NCBI GenBank assembly: GCA_030248135.1
Contig: JASANC010004013.1
Span: 1 to 15,437, forward strand
Reading direction: 5' to 3'
DNA length: 15,437 bases
Source of the DNA: Theristus sp. LFF4_11
Lineage: Eukaryota; Nematoda; Chromadorea; Monhysterida; Xyalidae
In this document: one piece after another, positions 1 through 10,412 of the stretch
Layout: the number at the start of each line of letters is the position of its first letter
Position numbering within the stretch: position 1 is the first letter of the stretch
Position numbers and translations under genes: made by a program
Notes under the pieces: generated by a model
What the model saw: the letters and a program-made list of their open reading frames with translations, nothing else
What the model was told of the DNA's origin: nothing
Database searches by the model: none

Positions 1-459
1 ATAGATTCATAGCTTAATGATTAAAAACATACGACAGAATACTGATATAAAATCGCTTCAAAGACATGTGGTTTGACAATTAAGAAAGTTATTTTTGCAG
101 GAAATCCTTTGAAATTACTTGCGTATTTCTTAAACCGTGAGTCACAAAAATATGACAGCGTTTGAAAAACAAAAATACATGAATAATTCCTTCGTTTCAG
201 GGTCTACTATTTTTCAAGTCACGTATACAGACGACCAGAACCTCTTCAAGAACAAAATCTCCGACCGTTTACTGTTATTGGTGCGGACGTAATCAAATAT
301 TGATGAATTCAACCTTTTGAGCTTTTTCCAAACGTGCATTAGTTTAGATTAAAAATTGAAACTTCGTTTTTGTGCCGTCGACAGCCCGACGGCAATAAGA
401 TTTGCGTAGCACAGTCGAAATCTCTCATCCTCTAACCGCGCTTCAACCGCACACGAATC
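1..459. other. 5' flank of the insulin-like gene, no gene seen
   Basis: AT-rich non-coding sequence upstream of the insulin-like start codon. The last 90 bases before the ATG are richer in G/C and pyrimidine and probably hold the 5' UTR. A run ending TTTCAG at about 194-200 could be a splice or spliced-leader acceptor, but it is far from the ATG. No convincing TATA box is placed close to the start. Confidence 0.5.
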
Positions 460-1328
460 ATGAACCGAGCGATCTTGCTTGTGCTGCTTACGGCCGTATT
501 AGCGTTGCGCTCGCACGCGTATTTCGACAGTGGCCACTCAGAAGACGAGCTTGCCGATAACGAGCAACCGCAAGCGCAGGACGAAGACGAGCTGCTTGAG
601 GACGTGCAGGAGTTGTTCAGTCGTACGAGCGAAGTGCGCCGATGCGGTCGCAAGCTGACACAGCTGTTGCGAGCGGTCTGCCAGTTGACGAGCACCGTTT
701 GCGAGACAAGTGGTCAGCATTGTTTATTGAATACTTGCTTTTATTTGCAGTCTAACTCAATAACACATCCAACTTGTCGCTTGGTTGGTGATCGTGATGC
801 AAACGAACGTCCGACACGCTTCAAGCAATTCAAGCACAGAATGCATGCGTCACGTGATCACCAACCAATCAGCTAGTTGCATGTGTTATTTGCTTTGTAT
901 TTTGACAAAAAGCATGGAACAAGCACGTTTCTGTTTCAACGTCCCAAGCAAAACACATGTACAGTTGTCCGAAACTGATGTTCCGATGTTTTCAGTGCGA
1001 TGTCGCACCAGTCATGCACAGACACACCAGCACCAATGACACACTGCGTGTTTGCGTGCGTGTGACTGCGACTGTGCGTGCAGCCATTACACTAATGATC
1101 GCACGTAACGATGTGCGGTCAGCAACGAAGGCATTTACTTTTTCAAAATCGGAAACCATTACAGGCAGACAACCTCAAGCGAAACGCGATTCCAACGGCA
1201 ACACAACAAGCTCATTCGTGCGTCGTTGCTGTCAGAATTACTGCACATTAGATCAGCTGAGGCAGTTCTGCTGCGACAATGGAATGAGCGTCAACAATAA
1301 CAAGCGTAGTTTTGACAACTTCTTGTAA
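460..1328 (+). CDS. Insulin-like peptide precursor, beta-type (two exons)
   Basis: Secreted peptide hormone of the insulin superfamily, expected to signal through an insulin/IGF receptor. Favoured model: exons 460-709 and 1165-1328, a phase-1 intron, 137 aa. Seen: a signal peptide (residues 1-20, ending SHA), an acidic pro-region (about 22-58), Arg60-Arg61, then the B chain CGRKLTQLLRAVC (Cys62, 11 residues, Cys74) and an extra Cys81. Lys90-Arg91 and Arg103-Arg104 precede the A chain CCQNYCTLDQLRQFCC, the canonical CC-x3-C-x8-C plus one more Cys. Eight cysteines predict four disulfides, as in C. elegans INS-6-like beta insulins (family knowledge). Lys130-Arg131 could release a six-residue tail. 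The B and A chains are certain; the splice sites are not. Donors after 709, 712 or 721 all fit in phase, and a stronger TTTTCAG acceptor at 995 would give a different C-peptide. Confidence 0.88.
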
Positions 1329-1656
1329 AACTGACGTGCACATTTGCTCAGCATTTAGGTTTTTTCAACAACAGTTAGAACATCTAAACGATGTTCGTAG
1401 AGTCCGAATTTGCATAGTGACGATGCCAACAGATACGGTCGAATGCTGAACTGCTACAAACATAACCAGACTGTTTGATATTCGAACAATCGATTTACAT
1501 TTTGTCCGCAACCCAAGATTGCAGTGTTTGTTGTTTATGTTTGAATTTAACAGACGATACGAAATAGATCGGATCGGCATATATTCTAAACTACGCAGAA
1601 CAAAAACATTTTAAAATGAAGATGTATGTGCAATTGTGTCCCAAAAAGCAGATCTG

Positions 1657-1719
1657 AATAAAACCACAGTGTGAGTCAACGTTTCAATACAGTTTTCCTT
1701 GTGTGAAAATAAAAATAAA
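1657..1719 (+). terminator. Poly(A) signals of the insulin-like gene
   Basis: AATAAA occurs at 1657-1662 and again at 1708-1713 and 1714-1719, about 330-390 bases after the TAA stop at 1326-1328. This implies a 3' UTR of a few hundred bases with possible alternative ends. Confidence 0.5.
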
Positions 1720-2295
1720 GGTACATAAAGTCACATACAGCACTCTGTCATTGATGCCGATAAAGGCCAAAGCTCCACTATCAAGTTTTTGTCGCGAGTC
1801 AAGTTACGTTGGTTAATAATTCAAGTTCGCGCCAAAAGTCATAAACGTTTAGAAAATTGAACTCATTGACAACATTTTCCTGAACAACAGTAGCGTCCTC
1901 GTGATCACGTGATCTGGTATTTTTTGGCCCATTTTTGAAATTCTTTGTTTTTTGCTCTGTAATTCGCGTGCAGGTGAATGAATTTCTCTGAAATTTTGCA
2001 CGAATCTAAGTTGAACTTTTCTGAACAACTGTCTAAAATTCCATTGAACAACTCAACACAACTCGAGAAATGCGTCAAACACCTACCCACTACTTCTGAA
2101 ACACCCTGTAGATCACGAAAAATCACTACAGGTGGTTTGCTTCTCGTGCTAAGGAAAATTCGTTGTGCCGGAATTGTCCGTGCCGGAATCGAACGGGCCG
2201 CATTGAGCGGGCCGGAACTCTTCAGGACGACATTAGAGGGCCGCAATTGAACGCACGTACTTTGGGGTCAAAGTTCAACTTAAAAAACACCTAAT
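1720..2295. other. Intergenic region, only a small repeat cluster
   Basis: No gene with coding character is seen. Overlapping open frames at 1905-2250 on both strands lack splice or codon support and run through a degenerate tandem repeat, so I treat them as chance. Confidence 0.5.
2165..2253 (+). repeat. Degenerate 14-15-base GC-rich tandem repeat
   Basis: Units beginning GTGCCGGAATT, GTGCCGGAATCGAAC, GGGCCGCATTGAGC and GGGCCGGAACTC follow one another at 14-15 base steps from 2165. After a short divergent stretch, GGCCGCAATTGAAC appears at about 2240. Local G/C content rises sharply against its surroundings. It reads as a decayed minisatellite. Confidence 0.5.
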
Positions 2296-3144
2296 ATGGC
2301 TACCGCAACTGGTTTGAACACCGAACACGTGGCACGTACTGAAACCACATTCCCGGTGACCTACATTGACCACATCATGGACCCTTTACTATTGTTGAAT
2401 AACGTTGCCCGTCTTACTGTGCAACAGACGAAACCGGCACTATTGTTTAGGTAAGCGCCTTGTTTTTGTCGATTTCCGACCCAACCCGAATTTCAGTACC
2501 AAAAAGACGGCAAACTTAAAAAAACCTATCAATTGTTATAATCGAGAAATTTGTCGACTGTTGCAGTAACGAGACGGACTGGCTGCTTTGGTTCGACAGT
2601 CACACGTGCCGCGCCGTGCAGTGGCGCATTTGCGATCGCCAAATGACCGGTCGGGCGAAGCGAAAAAAGTTTTTTACATTTTCCAGCCAATTCAAGTTGT
2701 GCAGCGAATGGGTAGCATAGCATCTGAATAAAATGCCCAGTTTTATCCAGTGACGAGGGCTGTTGTTTTTGCTCAATCCACAGATGCCATGCTATTATAA
2801 ACTTTTCCTAACATGTTTGACCGAAATAACCGCTCTTTCTGCAAAAAAACATCTGTAGATCATGCACAGCACAATTAGCATCCGACCTTTTCTGTTTGCT
2901 TGGTTTAATCCTTGCTGTTGTTGTCGCGAGTGGCTGGCGAGTGTTGCGCCAAGAGCTACATGGCAGTCATGTGGCTGCTTTTCCTGTGAGCTCCGCAAAA
3001 ATGATATGCGTTTAGCGCCACCGTGAGGCGGTTGCCAGGGAGCACCTGCCGGGATACCAAGGAGCTCTCAGCTTCCGACGTAGGCTCTCCCTGGTTGACT
3101 CCTTAGCGGTTTTGTCAAGTCAAGAAGCCAAACAAACAAGCCCG
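2296..3144 (+). CDS. Unrecognised protein, 5' exons (2296-2450, 2567-2711, 3016-3144)
   Basis: I do not recognise the family. The ATG at 2296 opens exon 1 (51 codons plus 2 bases), followed by GTAAGC. TTGCAG leads into exon 2 in the matching phase (starting NETDWLLWFDSHTCRAV), with strong G/C bias at third positions and a basic patch GRAKRKK. At 2712 there is an in-phase GTAGCA donor. Exon 3 (starting RHREAVAREHLPGYQG, ending SSQEAKQTSP) is entered at a TTTAG acceptor in phase 0 and leaves at GTAGCTG in phase 0. If exon 2 is not spliced at 2712, the frame ends at TAG 2718-2720, giving a 102-aa product. Exons 1 and 2 are well supported; exon 3 rests on codon quality and phase. It may continue into the exons downstream to 4836. 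Confidence 0.55.
2727..2732 (+). terminator. AATAAA just after an in-frame stop (possible early poly(A) site)
   Basis: The hexamer lies 7 bases after the TAG at 2718-2720. It is also inside the proposed intron 2712-3015, so it could make a short isoform by intronic polyadenylation or mark the true end of a 102-aa gene. Confidence 0.4.
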
Positions 3145-3419
3145 GTAGCTGTACATGACAAGTATACATAAGTAAAGTTTTCAAAGAACATCACGTCATG
3201 CATTTCGGTCGGACATGTTCCAATAAATAGGCTTACAACTATTTTATGAAAGTAGCCCCGCTCCACCAACCAGCCGGATTGGATGTCTTTTTGATTGTCG
3301 AAAGCGATTGGATGTTATGTTTTTAAAAAGCTGCACTGTTTGGCGTACTTTTAAATTTGAATGATACTGAATGCCAAGTGCCAACCACAAAAAAACTGCT
3401 GACCTTTGGCACACTGCAG

Positions 3420-3894
3420 GTGGTTTGTTTGGAAAGGAAAAATATCGACAAACGGTGGAGACGTGTGGCGACGCCGGTCCAACCGTGCTGGCGAGCGCAA
3501 CGGAACGATGGAAGTTTCGGTTGATCACAAAACGACGGAGAATTTCGGTGAGCAAAAAACGTCTCAGTTCCAGAACGAAGTTTTGATTGACGCTCAGCGC
3601 AATTTTATTGTTGTCTCGTACATCCGAGACGTCGACCCGACTCCGACCCACTATCACAAAGGAAGGCCATATAGTTGGGGTGATCTGAAACGAAAAAACC
3701 ATCAACTACACTGTATTGTGCGGATGCAGAACAACCAATGTCGAAAATCACGCTCTTCATGCATGGTGACACGGGACAACCGTTATGAAACGCGTTTTTT
3801 GCTTGTTTGCAGGTCACTGACCAACACCACCAATTGTTGGGCACTGTTCAAGTGAATAGCGATGATCAGGCAGTCACAATTTCAACGGCAAAAG
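3420..3894 (+). CDS. Uncertain middle exons of the same transcript (about 3420-3549 and 3812-3894)
   Basis: The segment begins after the acceptor ACTGCAG and is open in more than one frame. One frame gives codons with good third-position bias, reaches a strong GTGAGC donor at 3550 in phase 0 (ending TKRRRIS), and joins TTTGCAG at 3811 to an exon reading VTDQHHQLLGTVQVNSDDQ, which ends before GTATCT at 3895. A second frame stays open from 3406 to 3855 without splicing and also looks protein-like (for example RNFIVVSYIRDVDPTPTHYH). I cannot decide between them. Neither splices in phase directly to both neighbours, so at least one exon is missing or misplaced. The product is unknown. Confidence 0.3.
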
Positions 3895-4421
3895 TATCTT
3901 TCCATTGCGTTTATCGGTTTTTTATACTTTAAACAAACAGAACAGACCAGCCGGCGCGTCAGATATTTTTGATTGATGCTCCAACCAAGCACCACCTGTT
4001 CCAGAAATTTTTCGATTTCTAAATTGGTTGATCTGTTCTGTTACTATCATCATTTTTTGGATTCTGCGACTCAATGCGTGTGCAGACGTAGGACGGAAAC
4101 TATTTTCAATGTTTATATGGCAATTCAAAATAGCCTAAGTGACCCGGCCATATTTTAGGGACTTGGATCACTGTATACCAATTTCGAATTCCCGCATCAT
4201 GCAACTGTTGATCTGTCTGTGCGCGCATTGAGTCTCGGGACCAAAAAAGATCATAGAACAGAAAGCAATACTGTACTGAAGGTGCTGCAGTTGAATTCTT
4301 AAAAATACAGTAACCATGGTTTATACCAAGTTTGCTGGTGAGATCACTGGCACTAAATGTGGTGGTGCGACTACAGTCAAACTCGGAGGGGTTGGCAAAG
4401 AAATAGGGCGGGTGTGTTCAG

Positions 4422-4836
4422 CAAGGAAATCGGGTCACCCCGAAAGATGATTGCAACACGGCGACCAGCGCAGGGCTCGCCGATCATCGTGCTGGACGGA
4501 TGCGCCCTGCGGAGTGTGCTGCGGACAGAGACGGGCGTCATCAGCACTGCCGGCCAGCTGGGCACGACAGCGAGACTCTACGACGAGCGAAGAAAGTACC
4601 TGCACCGGGTGGAGGTGACGCTGAACGCGCACGGCGCCGCGCTCGACGCGCTGCACAAGCTGCTGCTCGTGGTGGCCGTCGTCTACGCAGAGCACGTGCT
4701 CCATCGGACGCTGTACGTAAGAGTGGCCGCTTGATCATTGCTGTTGAGGGAGTGCCAATTGAATGGTGCGAAATCACGGTGCTTTGGGCAATGGATGACA
4801 TGGACATTTGTGCAGGTTCAGTTTTGTCGCTTCTGA
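4422..4836 (+). CDS. Unrecognised protein, last two exons (4422-4716, 4816-4836)
   Basis: A GC-rich block with strong G/C third-position bias follows the acceptor GTGTTCAG (an alternative acceptor at 4376 is in the same phase). It encodes a segment including SPIIVLDGCALRSVLRTETG and a C-terminal hydrophobic stretch LLLVVAVVYAEHVL. It exits at the strong donor GTAAGAG (4717) in phase 0. TTTGTGCAG at 4815 leads into VQFCRF and TGA at 4834-4836. Beta-like segments followed by one hydrophobic helix near the C-terminus recall the tubby/scramblase-like fold, but this is only a weak structural analogy. The exon is entered in phase 2, so an exon between 3895 and 4421 must exist if this belongs with the exons upstream. 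Confidence 0.55.
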
Positions 4837-4878
4837 AATCCAACATTACACGCCTTTTATTTTGGGCTCACCGTTTTA

Positions 4879-4884
4879 ATAAAA
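4879..4884 (+). terminator. Poly(A) signal AATAAA
   Basis: The hexamer lies 43 bases after the TGA at 4834-4836. Its placement supports the 4816-4836 terminal exon and the + strand reading of the GC-rich block. Confidence 0.6.
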
Positions 4885-7058
4885 CGATCATCAATCAACG
4901 TGTGGCACAACTTGGTGTGTCAATGCAGATGTTTAGACAAAAAATTTCTTGCGCTTCTTCATGATTGTATCTTAGATATGTTCGTAACTTTGCTGCTATT
5001 GACGTTTTATTACAACCGGTTTGAAGGCATGAATCAGAATACTGAATTTGCATAAAGCAAAAAGCTTCGTGAGCTCTGCGCGGATTTGACAAACGAGACA
5101 TAATATCACGTTATTCGCGCAATGTGAAACACTTTACAGGGTGCCCGGAAACAATCGCGGAATATCCGCTTGGAAATCCGCGACAGCAGACCTGCCAAAA
5201 AATCAGTCATATTTTGGTTACAATTGTTTAACCAGTAATCAAACCAGCATATATTTTTCAATCAACCAATCATTTTTTCGAGTGGATTCGTAAGCTACCC
5301 ACGTCTTGAGTCGCCTCCAACGAGATTCTAAGCAAGCACACTGATTGGCTGCATCATACTGACACAATCAGTTTACCTGACGCTGTCTGAAGAGAACACA
5401 ACAATAAACATTAACGAAAAGACAAGCGGTCGTGTTTTTTTTCAGCGGTGACCGGCATCCCGATTTGAATAGCATCGCTTGAATAAACATCTGTTCTTGT
5501 TCAAAAAACCCTTCACCAAGAGGCACTTTCATCTGCCATAAAACAAAAGGACCGCGAGTCCGCAGCCCACAAGGCAAACACAAAAAAGCTATTGTTCAAA
5601 TAAACAAGAATTAACAAAAAAATCATGAAGCATCTAAATATGTGAACTGATGTGAACAATATGAAGCAACTGAATCAATCACGTGTTCTTCAGCATTAAA
5701 AAGCTGTTTTGAAAGTTCAAGTCAAACAATTCAGTAAAATAATTATCAAAAGCGCTAAACCAGCGAATCTCAAAGAAAAATCGTCCAAATTTCTCCAAAA
5801 CCAAGCAATGAATTTGAAAAGGGCTTAAACACATGCTCATCGTCATTATGACAAGCGGGATAACAGAAATCAAAAGAACTCGTCGTGAACTTTTTTGAAA
5901 TTCTTGAAATACAGCAATACAAAAATACAATTATGTTTTATTGTTGGCATCACAATTTACGGTTTGAAAAAAACTCGAGGCAAATAAAAACTACATAACA
6001 CAGTTTTGAACTGAATTGGAACATTGTGTAAAACAAGAATACTATTTCATTATTACTTCACTTCAGCGGAAAGCTTCTGAAGTTACGAACATTGTCTGAA
6101 CAACATAACCGTGTCATGATGAGACGAGACTGTTGAAGAAGAGCACTCTGCATAAAAAGAAAGCGAACAGCAAACTTAATAATATTCTACAGCGAATCTG
6201 TCAGAAACTGTCAATCAAAATATCAGGTCAGGTTTGCCACGTACGAGACGAGCGTCCTGGCGGTTTCTTGGACGTCCTACGCCTGGACTCCTTTTTGACC
6301 CGTAACCGCGTTGTAGCAAAACCACCCTAGCTTTGAAAATCGATTGTGAAATTTGCAACTTGCATCATTCTGTTTCACTTATGAAATATCACAGTAAAAC
6401 ACTTAAAATAGAACAAAAAATAAAAACAAAGATGTCAACACAGGGTTTCGTTTAGATATTTCACTGATCAACGCAACGTGCGTTGCTTAAGTTTTCTAAA
6501 CCGCATCGCAGAAATAGTAGGAAAACACGCTGACTACGAAACAAATCTTGATTTCATAGTGTACAACTCTGAGAACTGCAATGACATAAGGCCCCCACAC
6601 TCCAGAGGAAGAATAAAAGAGTTTGAGAAAAAAAACTGAGAACTGATCAGAACACAAAGGCAGCAAGTAGTATCTAGACGAAAACAAAATTAACAAAATT
6701 TCAAAAATTTACGCAAACCGACCGAACAAGAATGCAAAAGCCCCAACAGAGGAAGAATAAAAGAGTTTGAGAAAAAAAACTGAGAACTGATCAGAACACA
6801 AAGGCAGCAAGTAGTATCTAGACGAAAACAAAATTAACAAAATTGTGCAAAACATTTGCAAGCACTCGTTCGGGGTCACATCGGCGAACCGTAGAACTGC
6901 GTCTGAAACGAAACAAAACGCCGAAATTTTCCAAAACTTTCATCTACCCGAAAACGTCACAAACTTTCTCCGCCACACACGATTTGTCATGTCACCAACT
7001 GACACTGGTGGCCTGGGTGGTAGCGCATTAGACTCTTATCCGAGCCCCGCCTGGGGGT
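4885..7058. other. Long AT-rich interval without a convincing gene
   Basis: Both strands hold only short open frames with AT-rich, low-bias codons. Points seen: an ACAGGGTGCCCGGAAA stretch near 5137-5153 that resembles motifs seen at the ends of some animal transposons (weak); a short perfect palindrome GCAACG-TG-CGTTGC at 6473-6486; a small G/C-richer patch at 6236-6330; and the direct duplication at 6603-6844. Confidence 0.5.
6603..6844 (+). repeat. 98-bp direct duplication with a 46-bp spacer
   Basis: Bases 6603-6700 and 6747-6844 appear identical by eye over 98 bases (both begin CAGAGGAAGAATAAAAGAG and end TTAACAAAATT), a period of 144. The sequence just before each copy (GCCCC plus A/C) and just after it is also loosely similar, so the original repeat unit may be the full 144 bases. 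It is non-coding. Confidence 0.9.
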
Positions 7059-10000
7059 TTATATGGACAGAAAACGCTCGACACTCGACAGGCACCCCAG
7101 TTGGTGGCGTTTGTGAGTTTCAACCGTGGGTAACGACGTCGCCGGAGTTGGCTCGTTCATGATTGACCGATCTGATGTCACGTGAGCAGCAGAGCTGAGA
7201 CTGACCGGGTTCGGATCGGCTGGTGCGTGTGCGTCCGTGTCGTCGTCCGACCACTCCTCGCCGCTCGAGTCTGCCGAGTTGACCACGGCGGTGTGCGCGT
7301 CCGGTTGCGCCCGCGTCATTTCGTCGAAGCACGGCTGCACAACACCAACAACAACAAGTGCATTCATGCAAACCAGCACAGCTTCGCACGGTCAATGAGC
7401 ACAGTCACGTCGCTACAGAAACTGAGTGCCAATCACTGCCGCATCCGGCGTGCACAATGTAGTTCGAGGCGTTTTCGGTCTTGACACGATTTGCGACAGA
7501 AATCATCGTCCAATAGTTTTCCAACTACCAAAATTTCCGGAATTTTAAAGTAAAAACCGACTCGTTATTTTTGCAAAAAACAAACGAAAATGAAACTACT
7601 AGCCACACTAGTTGAAGCGTGCTCGTGTGTTTGTTTGTGGATTGTGCTTTTGCAAACGCAACACTGCTGTGTTTTGCGAACATGGCGCAGTGTCTCTGGA
7701 TCAGGACGAGACTTCACAGCAGCACAGTGTGCAGCCCAGTTTTATTCCACGATTCTTTGGTAAAAAAATGGGGACACAAAAAAACGCCGACAAAGCACAA
7801 CACCGGGAACCGACCGCACAGACTCGCACCGGCTTGCTGCTGATCGAGTTGATTTGGATGCGTCGGTTTGTGCACTGACCGCACGCGACGCGGCCGCATT
7901 TGCGACAGTGGTGCTGAAAACAAGCAGCACGTGACAAAACCGTGGCAAGCTCGAACAAAGATGGGACAGAGCACGCATTTCGGTATTATGCATGTCGTGT
8001 GTCGTCGCGTCGGACACGATCTGCCCAGCTGCACCCCCTGACCCAATCCGGATCGTTAGCAACCTGGCAATTTTAGATTAGCCAAGCTTGAAACATTGAC
8101 TGGATCGGGCACCAAGTCTGCAGCGAAGACAGGTCGCCATGTCATGTATGGTGGGTGTGGACCCAGACCAGGCAATATGACACACCCAATCAAGCGAAAT
8201 TCCAAGATTACCCAAATACATTAGCCGCCGTCCGCGCACACATACAGTGCTCCTCCTGCTTCGAAACGGTTGATAATTTCTGTTTATAGCAAGAAAAAAA
8301 TATAAAAATGCATCGATATTGGTTTGCCTCTGACGCACCCGGCGTTCAATAAACGTGAACTGTTTCATTTGGCAAATCATGCACTTTCGAGCGTTCGTGT
8401 CTGGCACCCAAACGGCAGCATGCTCATTTGCTGGTTGCTTTCCGGCTGCAAAAACAACGCTATTTTTATGAAGTTAGCAAGGTTCACTTTTTAACTTAGA
8501 GAACGGTTTGCAAACATGCAACAGCGGTGATTGGGTGATTCACAATGAGACCGTTAAGATCAGTGTGTCACTAGAAACCCAATGCCACGGGGAGTACCTT
8601 CTGAGTTTTAAACAAAATCAAAACGCAATTTGCGCATCTTTTGCGCAAAGATGTGAATCTGGCACACAACAACAAAAACCAACTCCTGTTCAATAATTCC
8701 GTGATCGATCGTTGAATGTGTATCATCCATTCCTTCTTTTCGGACGTCGTCGCCGCGTACACCGCAAATGACTTGCTCTGAGTTTTGATCAGCCAACCGT
8801 TTTGTTGCTCTGAAATATTTGACGGTTTTTGCAACGAAAAAAACTTTCTTTCTGATAATGAAACATCTGTATTTTTAGAAAACAACCAAAAATCAGTCTT
8901 GTCTGTCATTCAAAGCAGTGAATCAAATGCCTCCAATCGGTAATCACCTGACCGAACCGCAGTGCTTTTCTATTCTCAACGAAAGGGTGAAAAAAATTGC
9001 AAAAAAGGCACCGCCAGCGTCGTCGGACAAATCCTCGAGCTGGACATCTTCGAGTGGAATGATGTGCTGCTTGTTGTATTTGCGTTTGCCGATCAGAATG
9101 TTGCCGTAGACGAGAATATCATTGAACAGAAAGAACTGCCGCTGTTTCGGCTTCTTTCGACAGAGCTTTGTGAGCACACCTGCATCGATTGTGAACGCTT
9201 TGTTCGTTTAGTGACAGCTTTCCATGTGTGAATTTGACAGTGCACAAGCGCAGTCACCAAGCAACACACACACACAGCAGGCTTGTTGCCGAGCTGGACA
9301 ACGATCACCAATAATGAGTGATAGTGTGCGCTTTGGTCGAAAACCACACGAGCTGAACTCACTGGAACACCGACAGACACTGCCCCCGCTCCGCCTGAAT
9401 GCGGCGCTACACGCGCACACCGCATTCAGTGCGAGTATTTCGCGGAGTTCACAGGAAAAGCAGCAAGATCGCTTAGCTGAGTTGTCATGAGTCTCCTCAC
9501 AGCAACACTGACCAGCGCAAAACAACAACCAAACAACGATCACAGGCAACGGCAACTGTAACAATGATCATCAATCAGCGGTGATGATCCGTGATCGCCA
9601 CGAACTTTCCATCGTCTACCAACAGATCTGCAAAAGCTCGCGAACCTTCTCCGACGAGCACACGGCCAGGCACGGCGAGCGGCTGCCCGGAGCTGCCGAA
9701 ACAACTTTCGACGCTCTGAATGCGACGCGAATTGATTTCCGTGCCAACTGAAACCGAATTCGTTGTTGTGCGATTGACAGTTGTAGAAAAGAGAAAGTTG
9801 AGTTTAGAAAAGGACGTTGCACCCAGCTCCGAACAGCAAGACCACCCCAGTACAACCTTTCACTGAAAACCACCTACACACAACCAAGACGCACATGAAG
9901 AATTTAGGATGCAAATTTGATTGCCTGATTGATCATCGACGCTGAGCTGAGCTAGGCTTGGCTTAGGGGATCGAAATCACAACGTTTGAAACATGGTTGT

Positions 10001-10375
10001 TCCAGAGCTGGGGGTTGGGGGGGGGGCGATAAGATTTTCGAATCTATCTCTATCAGACAGATTTTTTGGGCTCAGCTATTATCTATCAAAAAAAATTTCT
10101 CAGACAGCTATCTATCTGAAAATTTTTGTCTTCGAAGACATAAAATGAGTCAATTTTTGACCAAAATTGACCATTTTTGGCCGTTAATTCTTGAAAATTC
10201 CGCTAATTTTAGGTAAAATACGCGTTAATACTTGACTTTTAATGTATTTTTAGCATTATTTTGCTGTTTTATAGCGTTTTAGCGTTTTAGCTATCTATTG
10301 ATTGATTGATTGATTGATTGATTAGCTATCTATCAAATTTCAAAATTTTGACGCCCCCCCCCCCCCAAAGTCACA

Positions 10376-10412
<37 letters not shown>

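Noticed and set aside
3244..3705. 153-codon minus-strand open frame
   Set aside because: It is the antisense of plus-strand exons with better codon bias; no splice structure or recognisable motif on the minus strand.
4435..4846. Arg/Ala-rich and other open frames over the GC-rich block at 4422-4716
   Set aside because: They are off-frame readings of a block whose plus-strand frame has clear third-position G/C bias, a strong donor and a fitting terminal exon.
6236..6330. G/C-richer open patch that could be an isolated exon
   Set aside because: The frame ends at TAG 6328-6330 but no neighbouring exon, clear donor or poly(A) signal could be tied to it, and the minus strand is also partly open.
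7612..7878. Plus-strand open frames within PLEKHF intron 6 and exon 6
   Set aside because: They overlap the FYVE exon on the other strand and read as its shadow plus intron; no family resemblance.
9878..9896. Alternative first exon for PLEKHF (MCVLVV before GTAGGT)
   Set aside because: The phase fits, but the exon at 10603-10618 gives MVDRL, which matches the known N-terminus of the family, with a better donor and the same phase.
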